A stretch of 64,000 nucleotides of DNA from NCBI GenBank assembly GCA_902617975.1, contig CACMYV010000002.1, positions 1 to 64,000 on the forward strand. The letters are read 5' to 3'. The stretch comes from an uncultured Pelagibacteraceae bacterium. Lineage in GTDB: Bacteria > Pseudomonadota > Alphaproteobacteria > Pelagibacterales > Pelagibacteraceae. Below, piece after piece: positions 9,664 through 18,488 of the stretch; positions within the stretch are counted from its first letter, which is position 1; every line of letters begins with the position of its first letter. Made by a program: the position numbers and the translations under genes. The notes under the pieces were generated by a model. The model saw only the letters and a program-made list of their open reading frames with translations. It ran no database searches and was not told where the DNA came from.

Positions 9664-10815
9664 ATGTCTAAAATATTTGATTTATTCATAATAGGTGGCG
9701 GTATAAACGGTGCAGGTATTGCAAGAGATGCTGCAGGTAGAGGTTTATCAGTTTGTTTAGCTGACAAAGGTGAGATTGGAGGAGCAACCTCATCTTGGTC
9801 GACGAAATTAGTACATGGTGGTCTTCGTTATTTAGAAAATTATGAATTCAAACTAGTTAGAGAATCTCTGAAAGAAAGAGAAATAGTTTATAAAATTGCC
9901 AGACATATTTCCAAACCGATTCCTTTTATAATTCCTTATGCAGATAAAATTCGACCAGCCTGGTTAATTAAAATTGGTTTATTTTTGTATGATAATTTAG
10001 GTGGCAAAAGCAATATACCAAAATCAAAAACGTTTGATCTTACAAAAAAATTTTCAAATATTCTTAAGCAAAAATACAAAACTGGTTTTCAATATTTTGA
10101 CATACAAATTGACGATAAAAAATTAACGAAACTAAATGCTAAAGATGCAAAAAGAAATAAAGCTAAAATACTAGAATATAACAAAGTTAAAAAAGCTGAA
10201 ATTATTGACAATGAATGGATTATTAGTCTTGAAAAAGGTGAAAAAGTAAAATCAAAAATTTTAATTAATGCATCTGGACCATGGATAAACGAAACCTTAA
10301 ATAAAAATATAAAAATTAAATCTAAGAAAAAAATAAGATTAGTTAAAGGAAGTCATATTATTACAAAAAAATTGTACAAAGAAAATGTTGCATTCACATT
10401 TCAAAATACTGATAAAAGAATAATATTTGTGATACCTTATAAAGGGAAGTTTTCTTTAATTGGAACTACAGAAGTTGAGGTTAAATCACCAGAAAATAAA
10501 GGAATATCAAAAAAAGAAATTACATATTTAATTCGTTCAGTAAATAATTACTTAAAAAAACAAATCAGAACAAAGGACATTGTAGATACTTATTCAGGGA
10601 TAAGACCTCTAATTGAAGATTTTAATACAGCTTCAAAAGTCACAAGAGATTATGTTTTTGATTTAAAAATTATAAAAAAATTACCTTTATTGAATATATA
10701 TGGAGGAAAACTAACCACCTACAGAAAATTGTCTGAAAAAGTCCTTTTTGACCTTAGAAAGTTTTTACCTAAAACAAAAAAAGGTCCATGGACACACAAA
10801 AAGAAGCTTCTCTAA
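9664..10815 (+). CDS. glpD: glycerol-3-phosphate dehydrogenase (FAD), short form
   Basis: 'IIGGGINGAGIARDAAGRGLSV', 'WSTKLVHGGLRYLENYEFKLVRESLKERE', 'YGGKLTTYRKLSEKVL'. Confidence 0.93.
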   Translation: MSKIFDLFIIGGGINGAGIARDAAGRGLSVCLADKGEIGGATSSWSTKLVHGGLRYLENYEFKLVRESLKEREIVYKIARHISKPIPFIIPYADKIRPAWLIKIGLFLYDNLGGKSNIPKSKTFDLTKKFSNILKQKYKTGFQYFDIQIDDKKLTKLNAKDAKRNKAKILEYNKVKKAEIIDNEWIISLEKGEKVKSKILINASGPWINETLNKNIKIKSKKKIRLVKGSHIITKKLYKENVAFTFQNTDKRIIFVIPYKGKFSLIGTTEVEVKSPENKGISKKEITYLIRSVNNYLKKQIRTKDIVDTYSGIRPLIEDFNTASKVTRDYVFDLKIIKKLPLLNIYGGKLTTYRKLSEKVLFDLRKFLPKTKKGPWTHKKKLL

Positions 10816-10820
10816 ACTTA

Positions 10821-11495
10821 ATGACCGTTAAATTTGAAAAATTAAAAAAAACAATAATTAAATGTAATAAATGCCCTAGACTTGTGAGGTTTAGAAAAAA
10901 AATATCTACGGAAAAAAGAAAACAATATATGGACCAAACTTATTGGGGAAAACCAGTTACAGGTTTTGGAGATATAAATGGAAAAATAATGATTGTTGGT
11001 CTAGCACCAGCTGCTCATGGTGGAACAAGAACAGGCAGAGTATTTACAGGCGATAAATCATCGGACTTTTTATATAAATGTTTACACAATGTAAAAATTG
11101 CCAATCAAAGCAATTCAGATCATATAAATGATGGATTGAAAATAAAAAATACTTTCATAACTCCAGCTTTAAAGTGTGTTCCTCCAGGAGATAAGCCGTT
11201 AAATGATGAGTTAAAAAATTGTTTTGGTTATTTTAAATCTGAATTTGAAATACTTAAAAATCTCAAAATTGTTGTAGCTCTAGGTAAAATTGCCTTTGAT
11301 ACTTGCGTAAAATTTTATAGAGAAAATTTTGACTACACTGAAAGAGTAAAATTTGGTCATGGAACATATTATAAATTACCTAACAATGTATTGTTAATGG
11401 GGTGTTATCATCCAAGTCCAAGGAATGTAAATACTGGACGAATTAATGAAAAACAAATGACTAAACTATTTAAAAAAGTAAAAGAATTAGTTTAA
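10821..11495 (+). CDS. uracil-DNA glycosylase, family 5-like (start moved from ORF 10788)
   Basis: 'KCNKCPRLVRFRK', 'VGLAPAAHGGTRTGRVFTGDKS', 'GCYHPSPRN'; ATG at 10821 avoids the overlap with glpD. Confidence 0.85.
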   Translation: MTVKFEKLKKTIIKCNKCPRLVRFRKKISTEKRKQYMDQTYWGKPVTGFGDINGKIMIVGLAPAAHGGTRTGRVFTGDKSSDFLYKCLHNVKIANQSNSDHINDGLKIKNTFITPALKCVPPGDKPLNDELKNCFGYFKSEFEILKNLKIVVALGKIAFDTCVKFYRENFDYTERVKFGHGTYYKLPNNVLLMGCYHPSPRNVNTGRINEKQMTKLFKKVKELV

Positions 11496-11882
11496 TTTAT
11501 TAATAAGTTCTTTTGGAAGTTTTACTGGTTTTCCCAACTTATTTAGAGATACCAATTTAATCTCTGCATCACATAAAATATCTGATTTTCTTTTAATTTT
11601 TTGTGACATTGTAATTGTAGTCAAAGTATTAGATTTTACTTTTGTGAAAACAGTAATTTTATCCTCAAATTTTGCTGGTTTTTTAAAGTCTAAATTGCAA
11701 GTTTTTACCGCAATTAAAACATTATATTTATCTAATAACTTTTTATTTGAATATCCTATTGAATAAATAAGCTCAGATCTTGCTCTTTCAAAGTACTTTA
11801 AATAATTTGCGTGGTAAACAATTCCACCAAAATCAGTATCCTCATAGTATACTTTTAAATTATACTTAAATACTTTCATCAA
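11487..11882 (-). CDS. ybgC: YbgC/4-hydroxybenzoyl-CoA thioesterase family acyl-CoA thioesterase
   Basis: Hot-dog motif 'YYEDTDFGGIVYHANYLKYFERARSELI'. Confidence 0.9.
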   Translation of the reverse strand: MMKVFKYNLKVYYEDTDFGGIVYHANYLKYFERARSELIYSIGYSNKKLLDKYNVLIAVKTCNLDFKKPAKFEDKITVFTKVKSNTLTTITMSQKIKRKSDILCDAEIKLVSLNKLGKPVKLPKELINKLN

Positions 11883-11898
11883 TTGATATTAATAAAAT

Positions 11899-12552
11899 TT
11901 ATTGAGAAGAAAAATAGATATTTTGATAGTAAGTAATTGATTTTTTCTTTGAATTATCTGTATCTGACATGATCGCTATACCATCTAGCTCATTAACATC
12001 TAAATTATGGAATTTCTTGAAATCTTCTTTAACGTTTGCTTTGACAGTTACCCATTCATTTAAATTTGTTTTGGTAGTAGCAAGGACATTATCTATGGAC
12101 TTTTTAGTATATGGGCTTGGAAAGTTGCTTCCAACTTCTTGATTACTCGAAAAAACGTAATTTATTGCTCTATTGGATAAAGGTGTTGCCCCAGTTTTTT
12201 TAATGACGAATACTCTTCCTGCAAAGTCATGACCTTTTTTAGTTGTTTCATCTATCCCAGGTATATCTTTCTCAATTTTCCAGGTAATATTTATGAAAGG
12301 TGTTTTATCTAAATCAATTTTAATCTCCTTACCTAAGCCAGAAGCGGCGTTATCTGCAATAGCTTTTAAGTAATTACCATTCTCATTAGATCCAACTGAA
12401 TATGTAGTCTTATTATCTGCTCCTCTTACTTTTCTCACAGTTAATTCTGATAATTCTTTGTCTGTAAACTCAAATACTTTTACTTCCTCGGCATACAATA
12501 TTGTTTGTAACAATGCAGTAACTAAAATTAATTTAAATAAAAATCTAAACAT
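11899..12552 (-). CDS. DUF3047 domain-containing protein
   Basis: Secreted; 'ITWKIEKDIPG...HDFAGRVFVI...INYVFSSN...' resembles DUF3047. Confidence 0.65.
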   Translation of the reverse strand: MFRFLFKLILVTALLQTILYAEEVKVFEFTDKELSELTVRKVRGADNKTTYSVGSNENGNYLKAIADNAASGLGKEIKIDLDKTPFINITWKIEKDIPGIDETTKKGHDFAGRVFVIKKTGATPLSNRAINYVFSSNQEVGSNFPSPYTKKSIDNVLATTKTNLNEWVTVKANVKEDFKKFHNLDVNELDGIAIMSDTDNSKKKSITYYQNIYFSSQ

Positions 12553-12647
12553 GTCCTCTCTATATAAAAGATAAAATAATTTTCAAATTCAAAATTTTGA
12601 CATTATTTAAACATGCATAAATCATTATTGTTCTCTACTTAGATGAT

Positions 12648-12779
12648 ATGAAGTTGGCAGTTCTTTTTGGTTTGATGATTTATTGGTCTATAATTATAAC
12701 TGCGCCTGTAATTTCAAAAAATTCTGAAAAATTTGGAGAAAAAAAGGTATTAATACCTCTTAAAAAACCAAGAATTTAA
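12648..12779 (+). CDS. 43-aa putative membrane/secreted microprotein
   Basis: Manual ORF: MKLAVLFGLMIYWSIIITAPVISKNSEKFGEKKVLIPLKKPRI*; hydrophobic N-terminus, basic tail; below ORF-track size cutoff. Confidence 0.5.
   Translation: MKLAVLFGLMIYWSIIITAPVISKNSEKFGEKKVLIPLKKPRI
12740..12758 (-). terminator. putative terminator of the 12776-18353 operon
   Basis: AGGTATTAATACCT perfect palindrome (12745-12758) followed on - strand by a T run. Confidence 0.55.
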
Positions 12780-13780
12780 GGCAGAAGCACTATCTTTGGA
12801 GCCGAACAGGTTCCATCATGAATTTCTTTAAAAGCTCCCCATCCATCTTTAAGATTTCTGTACTCAATCCACTCTATCTTGCCTAGTTTGTTATTGGTTA
12901 AAATATCAATAGTTTCTCCAAACTCTTTATTTGTATAACAATAAGTCCCAATAAAAGTGACTTCTTGAAGAGTTGCTTTTCTAAAATTAAAAGATCCTGC
13001 AGGCTGAGTTAGTCCAATATGAACTATTATTCCACCTGGTTTTACTACACTGATTGCCTGTTGTCGTGAAACTTCAAGTCCAACAGTATCAAAAACTAGA
13101 TCAAAGCTGCTCTCTTTTATATCTTTATGATCTGGCGACACTGTTTTTGCATCTACATATTTGGAGCATTCATTCAATCTTTTTTGATTAGGATCAGAAA
13201 TTGTTAAATTTGTATTTCCTTGGATCTTGGATAAAATTAATGCACATAATAGCCCAATTGCTCCACCACCCTGAACAAGGGTTCTGCATTCAGTTAATGG
13301 TTTTTTTGATGCTTCTACTGCTAATAATACTGCATGATATGAAACTGCTGTTGGTTCTGCAACTGCAGCCTCTTTTACATCAAGCTTTTCAGGAACCTTG
13401 AATATATTGTGATCTGGAACTGTAATGAGTTCAGCAAACGCTCCTTGTCTTTCATAAGGTCTATTCATTCCTAGAAGAACTCTATCTGGACATAAATGTT
13501 CTCTTCCACTCTTGCAGTATTCGCAATTTCTACAAGTTATTAACGGATTAAGAACTGAAATTTGATCTTTAAGTTTACCGTTAATTATTTGACCACTAAC
13601 TTCATGACCTAAAATTAACGGTGGAATTCTTCTCTCATCTTTTCCGTGGTAAGCATGCATATCTGAGCCACAGATACCTGATGCATGTACTTTAAGAATA
13701 CTTTCTCCAGGTTTTTCAGAAGGCTCTTTTTCTTCTCTGAATTCCATTTCCTCAACACCAGTGTAGACAAGGGCTTTCAT
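12776..13780 (-). CDS. zinc-dependent alcohol/polyol dehydrogenase (MDR family)
   Basis: 'SGICGSDMHAYHG', 'ILGHEVSGQI', four-Cys structural Zn 'CRNCEYCKSGREHLC'. Confidence 0.88.
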   Translation of the reverse strand: MKALVYTGVEEMEFREEKEPSEKPGESILKVHASGICGSDMHAYHGKDERRIPPLILGHEVSGQIINGKLKDQISVLNPLITCRNCEYCKSGREHLCPDRVLLGMNRPYERQGAFAELITVPDHNIFKVPEKLDVKEAAVAEPTAVSYHAVLLAVEASKKPLTECRTLVQGGGAIGLLCALILSKIQGNTNLTISDPNQKRLNECSKYVDAKTVSPDHKDIKESSFDLVFDTVGLEVSRQQAISVVKPGGIIVHIGLTQPAGSFNFRKATLQEVTFIGTYCYTNKEFGETIDILTNNKLGKIEWIEYRNLKDGWGAFKEIHDGTCSAPKIVLLP

Positions 13781-13782
13781 TA

Positions 13783-15237
13783 TTACTTATTATTTAATAA
13801 ATAATATACTAAATAGGATGCGAATGCTCCAATAATCCATCCAAAAGATTGATATTGTATTAAATTTTCATTTAGCAAAGATGATAAAGAAAAAATTGAT
13901 CCTATAAAAAGAGCATACAATGCTTTGAGGTTCCAGCCGTTGCTATAAATATATTCAGTATGTTCTTTAGGATAAAAAAGCTCTTTATGATTAATTTGTT
14001 GTTTTTTAAATAAATAATAGTCTGCTACTAATACACCAAAAATTGGCCCAAAAGTCGTCGCTACGGCTTCAACAAATATTAAAACATTAGCTTTACTGAA
14101 AATTGAAAGCCAAAATGTTGAAATAATTAATCCAATAATTGATATTACAATTCCTGTTTTTTTTAACGTTAAAGAGTTAGGAAAAAAATTTATCAATGTA
14201 TTTTGCGAAGGAATATAATTTGCTATCAAATTAGTTGATAACGAAGAGATAATAATAAATATCAAACAAAAGAAAGTTAGAAAATTATTATTAAATTTTC
14301 CAACTATATCATTTGGATTAGTAAGTAGACTTGAAGCATTTAAACCTTTACTGGTGAGAATAATATCTGAACCTAATGTGATTAATACCGAGAAAAAAGA
14401 AAAGAATATTAAATTTAATATTATACTTAAGTTACCTTTGGTCATCTCTTTATAATTCATTGAGTATCTTGAAAAATCACCAAATGTGAGGAGAACTATA
14501 GCAAAATAAGCAAATAAAGTTCCTGTGATTGATATTATCGGAGCGATATTTGACTGAATTGCAAAATTGCTAAAGACTAAGCTTAGTTTTATTCCATTTA
14601 GGAGTTCATTGTAATACTCAGATAAAATAACAATTAATAAAACAGATAGCCCTAAATATATTGAAAGACCTGAAAAATTAATAAATGATTTTAGAAAATT
14701 CTGTCCTTTTGTAAAAAGGATGTATTGAAATATTAAAGTTAAAAATAAACAAACCCAATCAATTAAATTCAAGCCAAAAAAGAATAATAAAAATATTTCA
14801 TTCTGTAACAATTGATTGTCTATTTTAAATATTATGATCCTAGCAATGTAACCTAGTGACTTAGATATAAAGAATGTTTGTACACCAAACATGAATAAAC
14901 CAACTAACCCCCTGATCATTCCTACATATCTGGCACCAGTAAAACCCATTGAAAGTCTGAGAATTGTTGGAAAACTTAATCCGCTACTTTGAGAAATTTT
15001 TCCAATAATATTAGCAAAAAAGAATACTAATAATCCTGCTAACAATGATCCTGTTAAGACAACGAAAAAATTTAGATCATAGAATAAATATAAAGCTGAT
15101 ATTAAAGAAAACCCAACTATTGTTTGAATATTTATAGCCCAAAAGTTAAAGTAATTTTTCCAACTCCAGTCTCTATTATTAGGATTTATTGAAACTAGTT
15201 CCCAATTCCTTAATTGAAATTTTTCGCTTTGATTCAC
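13783..15237 (-). CDS. NCS1 family nucleobase:cation symporter-like permease
   Basis: Polytopic; 'SGLSFPTILRLSMGFTGARYVGMIRGL', 'FGDFSRYSMNYKEMTKGN', 'FGPIFGVLVADYYLFKK'. Confidence 0.8.
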   Translation of the reverse strand: MNQSEKFQLRNWELVSINPNNRDWSWKNYFNFWAINIQTIVGFSLISALYLFYDLNFFVVLTGSLLAGLLVFFFANIIGKISQSSGLSFPTILRLSMGFTGARYVGMIRGLVGLFMFGVQTFFISKSLGYIARIIIFKIDNQLLQNEIFLLFFFGLNLIDWVCLFLTLIFQYILFTKGQNFLKSFINFSGLSIYLGLSVLLIVILSEYYNELLNGIKLSLVFSNFAIQSNIAPIISITGTLFAYFAIVLLTFGDFSRYSMNYKEMTKGNLSIILNLIFFSFFSVLITLGSDIILTSKGLNASSLLTNPNDIVGKFNNNFLTFFCLIFIIISSLSTNLIANYIPSQNTLINFFPNSLTLKKTGIVISIIGLIISTFWLSIFSKANVLIFVEAVATTFGPIFGVLVADYYLFKKQQINHKELFYPKEHTEYIYSNGWNLKALYALFIGSIFSLSSLLNENLIQYQSFGWIIGAFASYLVYYLLNNK

Positions 15238-15259
15238 TTAGATAATATTAATCAATTAT

Positions 15260-16597
15260 TTACTGCTGTCCATATAAGAGAGTTGGCAACCATAGTACTA
15301 TTTTTGGATACGCTATGATTATAATTAATCCAATTATCTGTAATACCATGAACTGCATCATTCCAAGATAAATATCTTTTAAATCCCAACTTGGAACTAC
15401 TCCTTTTAAAAAATACGCAGATAACGCTACGGGGGGTGAGAGCCAGGCGGTTTGCAAATTAACAGCAACAAGAATTGCAAACCAAGTTAAATTAAATCCT
15501 AATGCTTCTACCAATGGTAAAATAATAGGAACGACTATCATAACAATAGGTACCCACTCTAAAGGCCATCCTAAAAGAAAAATCATAATCATGATTATTC
15601 CTAAAATTAAATATTTGTTCATCTCTAGAGATAAAAGAAAATCTGTTAAAACCATTGGGGTTCCTAATCTTGCAAACACTGCTCCAAAGAAATTAGACGC
15701 AGCTACTAAAACCATAATTAGTGCAGAAATTTCTAAAGTTTTAACTAATGCATCTTGTAATTTTTTTAATGTTAATTTTTTGTAAGCTAATGAAAGTAAT
15801 AATGCACCACCTGCACCACATCCTGCAGCCTCTGTTGGCGTAGCAAATCCAAATAAAATACTACCTAATGCAGCAAATACTAATGCAGCGGGTGGCACTA
15901 ATCCTAAGAAAAATTCTAGCCATAATTTTTTTAAATCTGTTGTTCTTAATTCTTCTGGTATGGGTGGCCCTAATTTTGGGTTCATCATACATCTGAATGT
16001 AGTGTATGCAGCATATAAGCATGCCAACAATATTCCTGGAACAATTGCTGCAGCAAATAAATCAGTTACGGGAATTTCCATAATTGGACCCATAACTACA
16101 AGCATAATGCTCGGTGGAATTAGAATACCTAAAGTTCCTCCAGCAGTAATTGTACCAGCAGCTAATTTTACATCATAGTTTGATCTATTCATTGATTTTG
16201 CAGCCATAATTCCAAGAATTGTAACTGATGCACCAACTATTCCAGTTGCGGCAGCAAATATTACCGAAACAAATAAAACTGCATAATATAAAGAGCCTCT
16301 AACTCTTGCCAACATCATTTGGAAAGCTGAGAATAATCTTTCCATTAAACCTGCTTGTTCCATCATTATTCCCATAAATACAAATAAGGGGACGGCGGCG
16401 AGAGTTTGTTCGGTCATAACCATAGAAAATTGTAGTGTCATTAAATAGAAAACTAATTTTCCAAACCCTAAGTATCCAAAGACAAATCCTAAAAAAATAA
16501 GAGTAAATGAAATTGGAAATCCTATAAATATTGCAAACAACATCACACCAATAAGTATGAAACCTAAAATTGCAGGATCTATTAAATGTGAAAGCAT
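15260..16597 (-). CDS. dctM: TRAP transporter large permease (DctM-type)
   Basis: 'AGGTLGILIPPSIMLVVMGPI', 'TPTEAAGCGAGGALLLSL'. Confidence 0.92.
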   Translation of the reverse strand: MLSHLIDPAILGFILIGVMLFAIFIGFPISFTLIFLGFVFGYLGFGKLVFYLMTLQFSMVMTEQTLAAVPLFVFMGIMMEQAGLMERLFSAFQMMLARVRGSLYYAVLFVSVIFAAATGIVGASVTILGIMAAKSMNRSNYDVKLAAGTITAGGTLGILIPPSIMLVVMGPIMEIPVTDLFAAAIVPGILLACLYAAYTTFRCMMNPKLGPPIPEELRTTDLKKLWLEFFLGLVPPAALVFAALGSILFGFATPTEAAGCGAGGALLLSLAYKKLTLKKLQDALVKTLEISALIMVLVAASNFFGAVFARLGTPMVLTDFLLSLEMNKYLILGIIMIMIFLLGWPLEWVPIVMIVVPIILPLVEALGFNLTWFAILVAVNLQTAWLSPPVALSAYFLKGVVPSWDLKDIYLGMMQFMVLQIIGLIIIIAYPKIVLWLPTLLYGQQ

Positions 16598-17202
16598 TAA
16601 CTACCTGGCCATTTACCTTTGACGGCTGCGTAATAACTTTTAAAAAGTTCTGAAACACCTTGGATTAGAAGGAAAACAATTCCAATCCATAGACAAGATT
16701 TAATTGGCCACATATATGGCATCCATGTTGTGTCCATCCCTCTTTCGTTTCTCATTATACTTTCTTGGACAAAGCCTGTTGTCATATACAAAAAAACTAT
16801 TAATCCTGGAAAATAAAATAATAAGTAAAGCCAAAAATCTATTCTGCCTTGAGTTTTTACTTTAAAATTTCTATATAAAAAATCTGCTCTAATATGAACA
16901 CCTTTTGAAAGAGCGTATCCTGCTCCTAACATAAATAATGCTCCATAAAAAAATCTGCTCATATCATAAGCCCAGATTGTAGGAGCTAAAAATAATTTTC
17001 TTGCTAAAACTTCATAAACCATCCCAAGCATTAGTGGGATCGTAATCCAGCAAACAATATTTCCTATTAATTTACTAAATCTATCTATATTAACTATAGT
17101 TTTAGCCATCCAAGTTGGCATATCATCAGGCATCTTTCCTGATCCTGATCGCCTTTCAGCTATCATTTCATCTGAAATATCTAACTTTGGATTATCCGAC
17201 AT
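16597..17202 (-). CDS. dctQ: TRAP transporter small permease (DctQ-type)
   Basis: Four-TM protein between dctM and dctP; 'GAGYALSKGVHIRADFLY'. Confidence 0.88.
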   Translation of the reverse strand: MSDNPKLDISDEMIAERRSGSGKMPDDMPTWMAKTIVNIDRFSKLIGNIVCWITIPLMLGMVYEVLARKLFLAPTIWAYDMSRFFYGALFMLGAGYALSKGVHIRADFLYRNFKVKTQGRIDFWLYLLFYFPGLIVFLYMTTGFVQESIMRNERGMDTTWMPYMWPIKSCLWIGIVFLLIQGVSELFKSYYAAVKGKWPGS

Positions 17203-17220
17203 ATAAATTTTAGAAAAAAA

Positions 17221-17244
17221 AAGCGGGCTTATAAAAGCCCGCTT
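17221..17244 (-). terminator. rho-independent-terminator-like hairpin between dctP and dctQ
   Basis: aagcgggctt/ataa/aagcccgctt perfect 10-bp stem; on - strand followed by an uninterrupted T tract. Confidence 0.85.
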
Positions 17245-17255
17245 AATAACTTTAT

Positions 17256-18353
17256 TTATTTCTTCAACGAATTAGCATAAGCCATTCCTAGCTTAGCATT
17301 CGATGTTTGTGCACCTGACCAGAATGGTACAGCAGTATTAGCAAAGCTTATCATTGAGTCATAAACTTCTTTAAAGAATGCGTTTTCTTTTGCATTTTTC
17401 TCTAAAGTTGCTTTTGCTGCAGCCATATAAGCTGGGAAATAATCAGCTGGTGTATCTTCAAGTATCACACCATGATTTTCAGTTAGATCTTTAAGTGCTA
17501 ATCCATTAGTGTTGATTCTGTAAGCTAAAGCTCTCATCAACGATGCATCAGCAGCCATTTTCATTGAAAATTTCTCATGGTCAGTGAACTTATCGTAAGT
17601 GCTTTTATTTAAGTAAAAGTCAGCATTTACGACTACTTGGTGTAAACCTTGTAGATAGTAGTGTTTTAATACTTTATGTATACCAAACACTTTATCTGGT
17701 TGAGGACAACACCACTCAGCAGCATCAATAGTTCCTGCTTCCAATGCTGGAAGAATATCTCCACCACCCATTGCAACTGAAGCTATTCCAATGTCTTTAT
17801 ATGTTTGACCTGGAATTCCTGGAGGAGTTCTGAATTTAAATGTTCTGAAATCATCCATATCTTTGATTTTTCTTGGGAACCATCCTAGAGCTTCTGGACC
17901 TACTGGTTGAAGCATGAAACCTTTAATGTCTCTTTTCATTTCTCCCCAAAGTCTATCATATAGTTGTTCTCCACCACCATATAAAAACCATGATAAGAAT
18001 GCGATGTTATCAATTCCTACACCACCACCTGCTACTGGCGAACCAAATAACATAGCAGCTGGATGTTCTCCAGACCAATAGTGAGTCCAAGCAAATCCGC
18101 AATCAATCAAACCTTTATCAACAGCATCAAGAGTTTCTTTAACTCCAACTACTGTTCCCGCTGGCATAATTTCAAATTTTAGAGATCCACCTGTTAGTTT
18201 TGTTACGTTGTCAGTAAAGTCTTTTAACATTACCGCTTCATCACCTTTAGCGCTAATAACCGTCTGACACTTTAACGTTTTTGCAGCATTCGCATTTGAA
18301 ATAAATCCAAATACTAAGAAAGCAGCAAACAACGCTGAAACGATTTTTTTCAT
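17256..18353 (-). CDS. dctP: TRAP transporter substrate-binding protein (DctP/TakP-like)
   Basis: Signal peptide; 'PALEAGTIDAAEWCCPQPDKVFGIHKV'; operon context. Confidence 0.9.
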   Translation of the reverse strand: MKKIVSALFAAFLVFGFISNANAAKTLKCQTVISAKGDEAVMLKDFTDNVTKLTGGSLKFEIMPAGTVVGVKETLDAVDKGLIDCGFAWTHYWSGEHPAAMLFGSPVAGGGVGIDNIAFLSWFLYGGGEQLYDRLWGEMKRDIKGFMLQPVGPEALGWFPRKIKDMDDFRTFKFRTPPGIPGQTYKDIGIASVAMGGGDILPALEAGTIDAAEWCCPQPDKVFGIHKVLKHYYLQGLHQVVVNADFYLNKSTYDKFTDHEKFSMKMAADASLMRALAYRINTNGLALKDLTENHGVILEDTPADYFPAYMAAAKATLEKNAKENAFFKEVYDSMISFANTAVPFWSGAQTSNAKLGMAYANSLKK

Positions 18354-18488
18354 AATATCCCTCTCTTTTTATTTATAATGTTAAGATCCTCTCAAAAATC
18401 AAAGCCACATACAAGTGTCATTTCGACGTTTTTATGAGAAAAATGTTTAAAATCATTAAATATTCATTAAAGATTATTTATAAAAAAT

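Noticed and set aside
10788-10815. Possible frameshift joining glpD and the next ORF into one protein
   Set aside because: The downstream frame encodes a recognisable uracil-DNA glycosylase with its own ATG at 10821, not the missing GlpD C-terminus.
13201-13401. + strand ORF inside the Zn-dehydrogenase gene
   Set aside because: Antisense shadow; same reasoning applies to ORFs at 15591, 15960, 21136, 27268, 29449, 32255, 33762, 35134, 40824, 41813, 43285, 46081, 47806, 48081, 52531, 53190, 54333, 54496, 54779, 57084, 57431, 57995, 60277, 60720 and 60893.
16299-16658. 119-aa - strand ORF overlapping dctM/dctQ
   Set aside because: Alternate-frame ORF covering two well-supported TRAP genes; composition not protein-like.
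9571-18387. Shared AATGTTAAGA string upstream of ugpB (9571-9580) and dctP (18378-18387)
   Set aside because: A 10-mer coincidence is not compelling in such AT-rich intergenic DNA and the spacing to the start codons differs; needs a genome-wide motif count.
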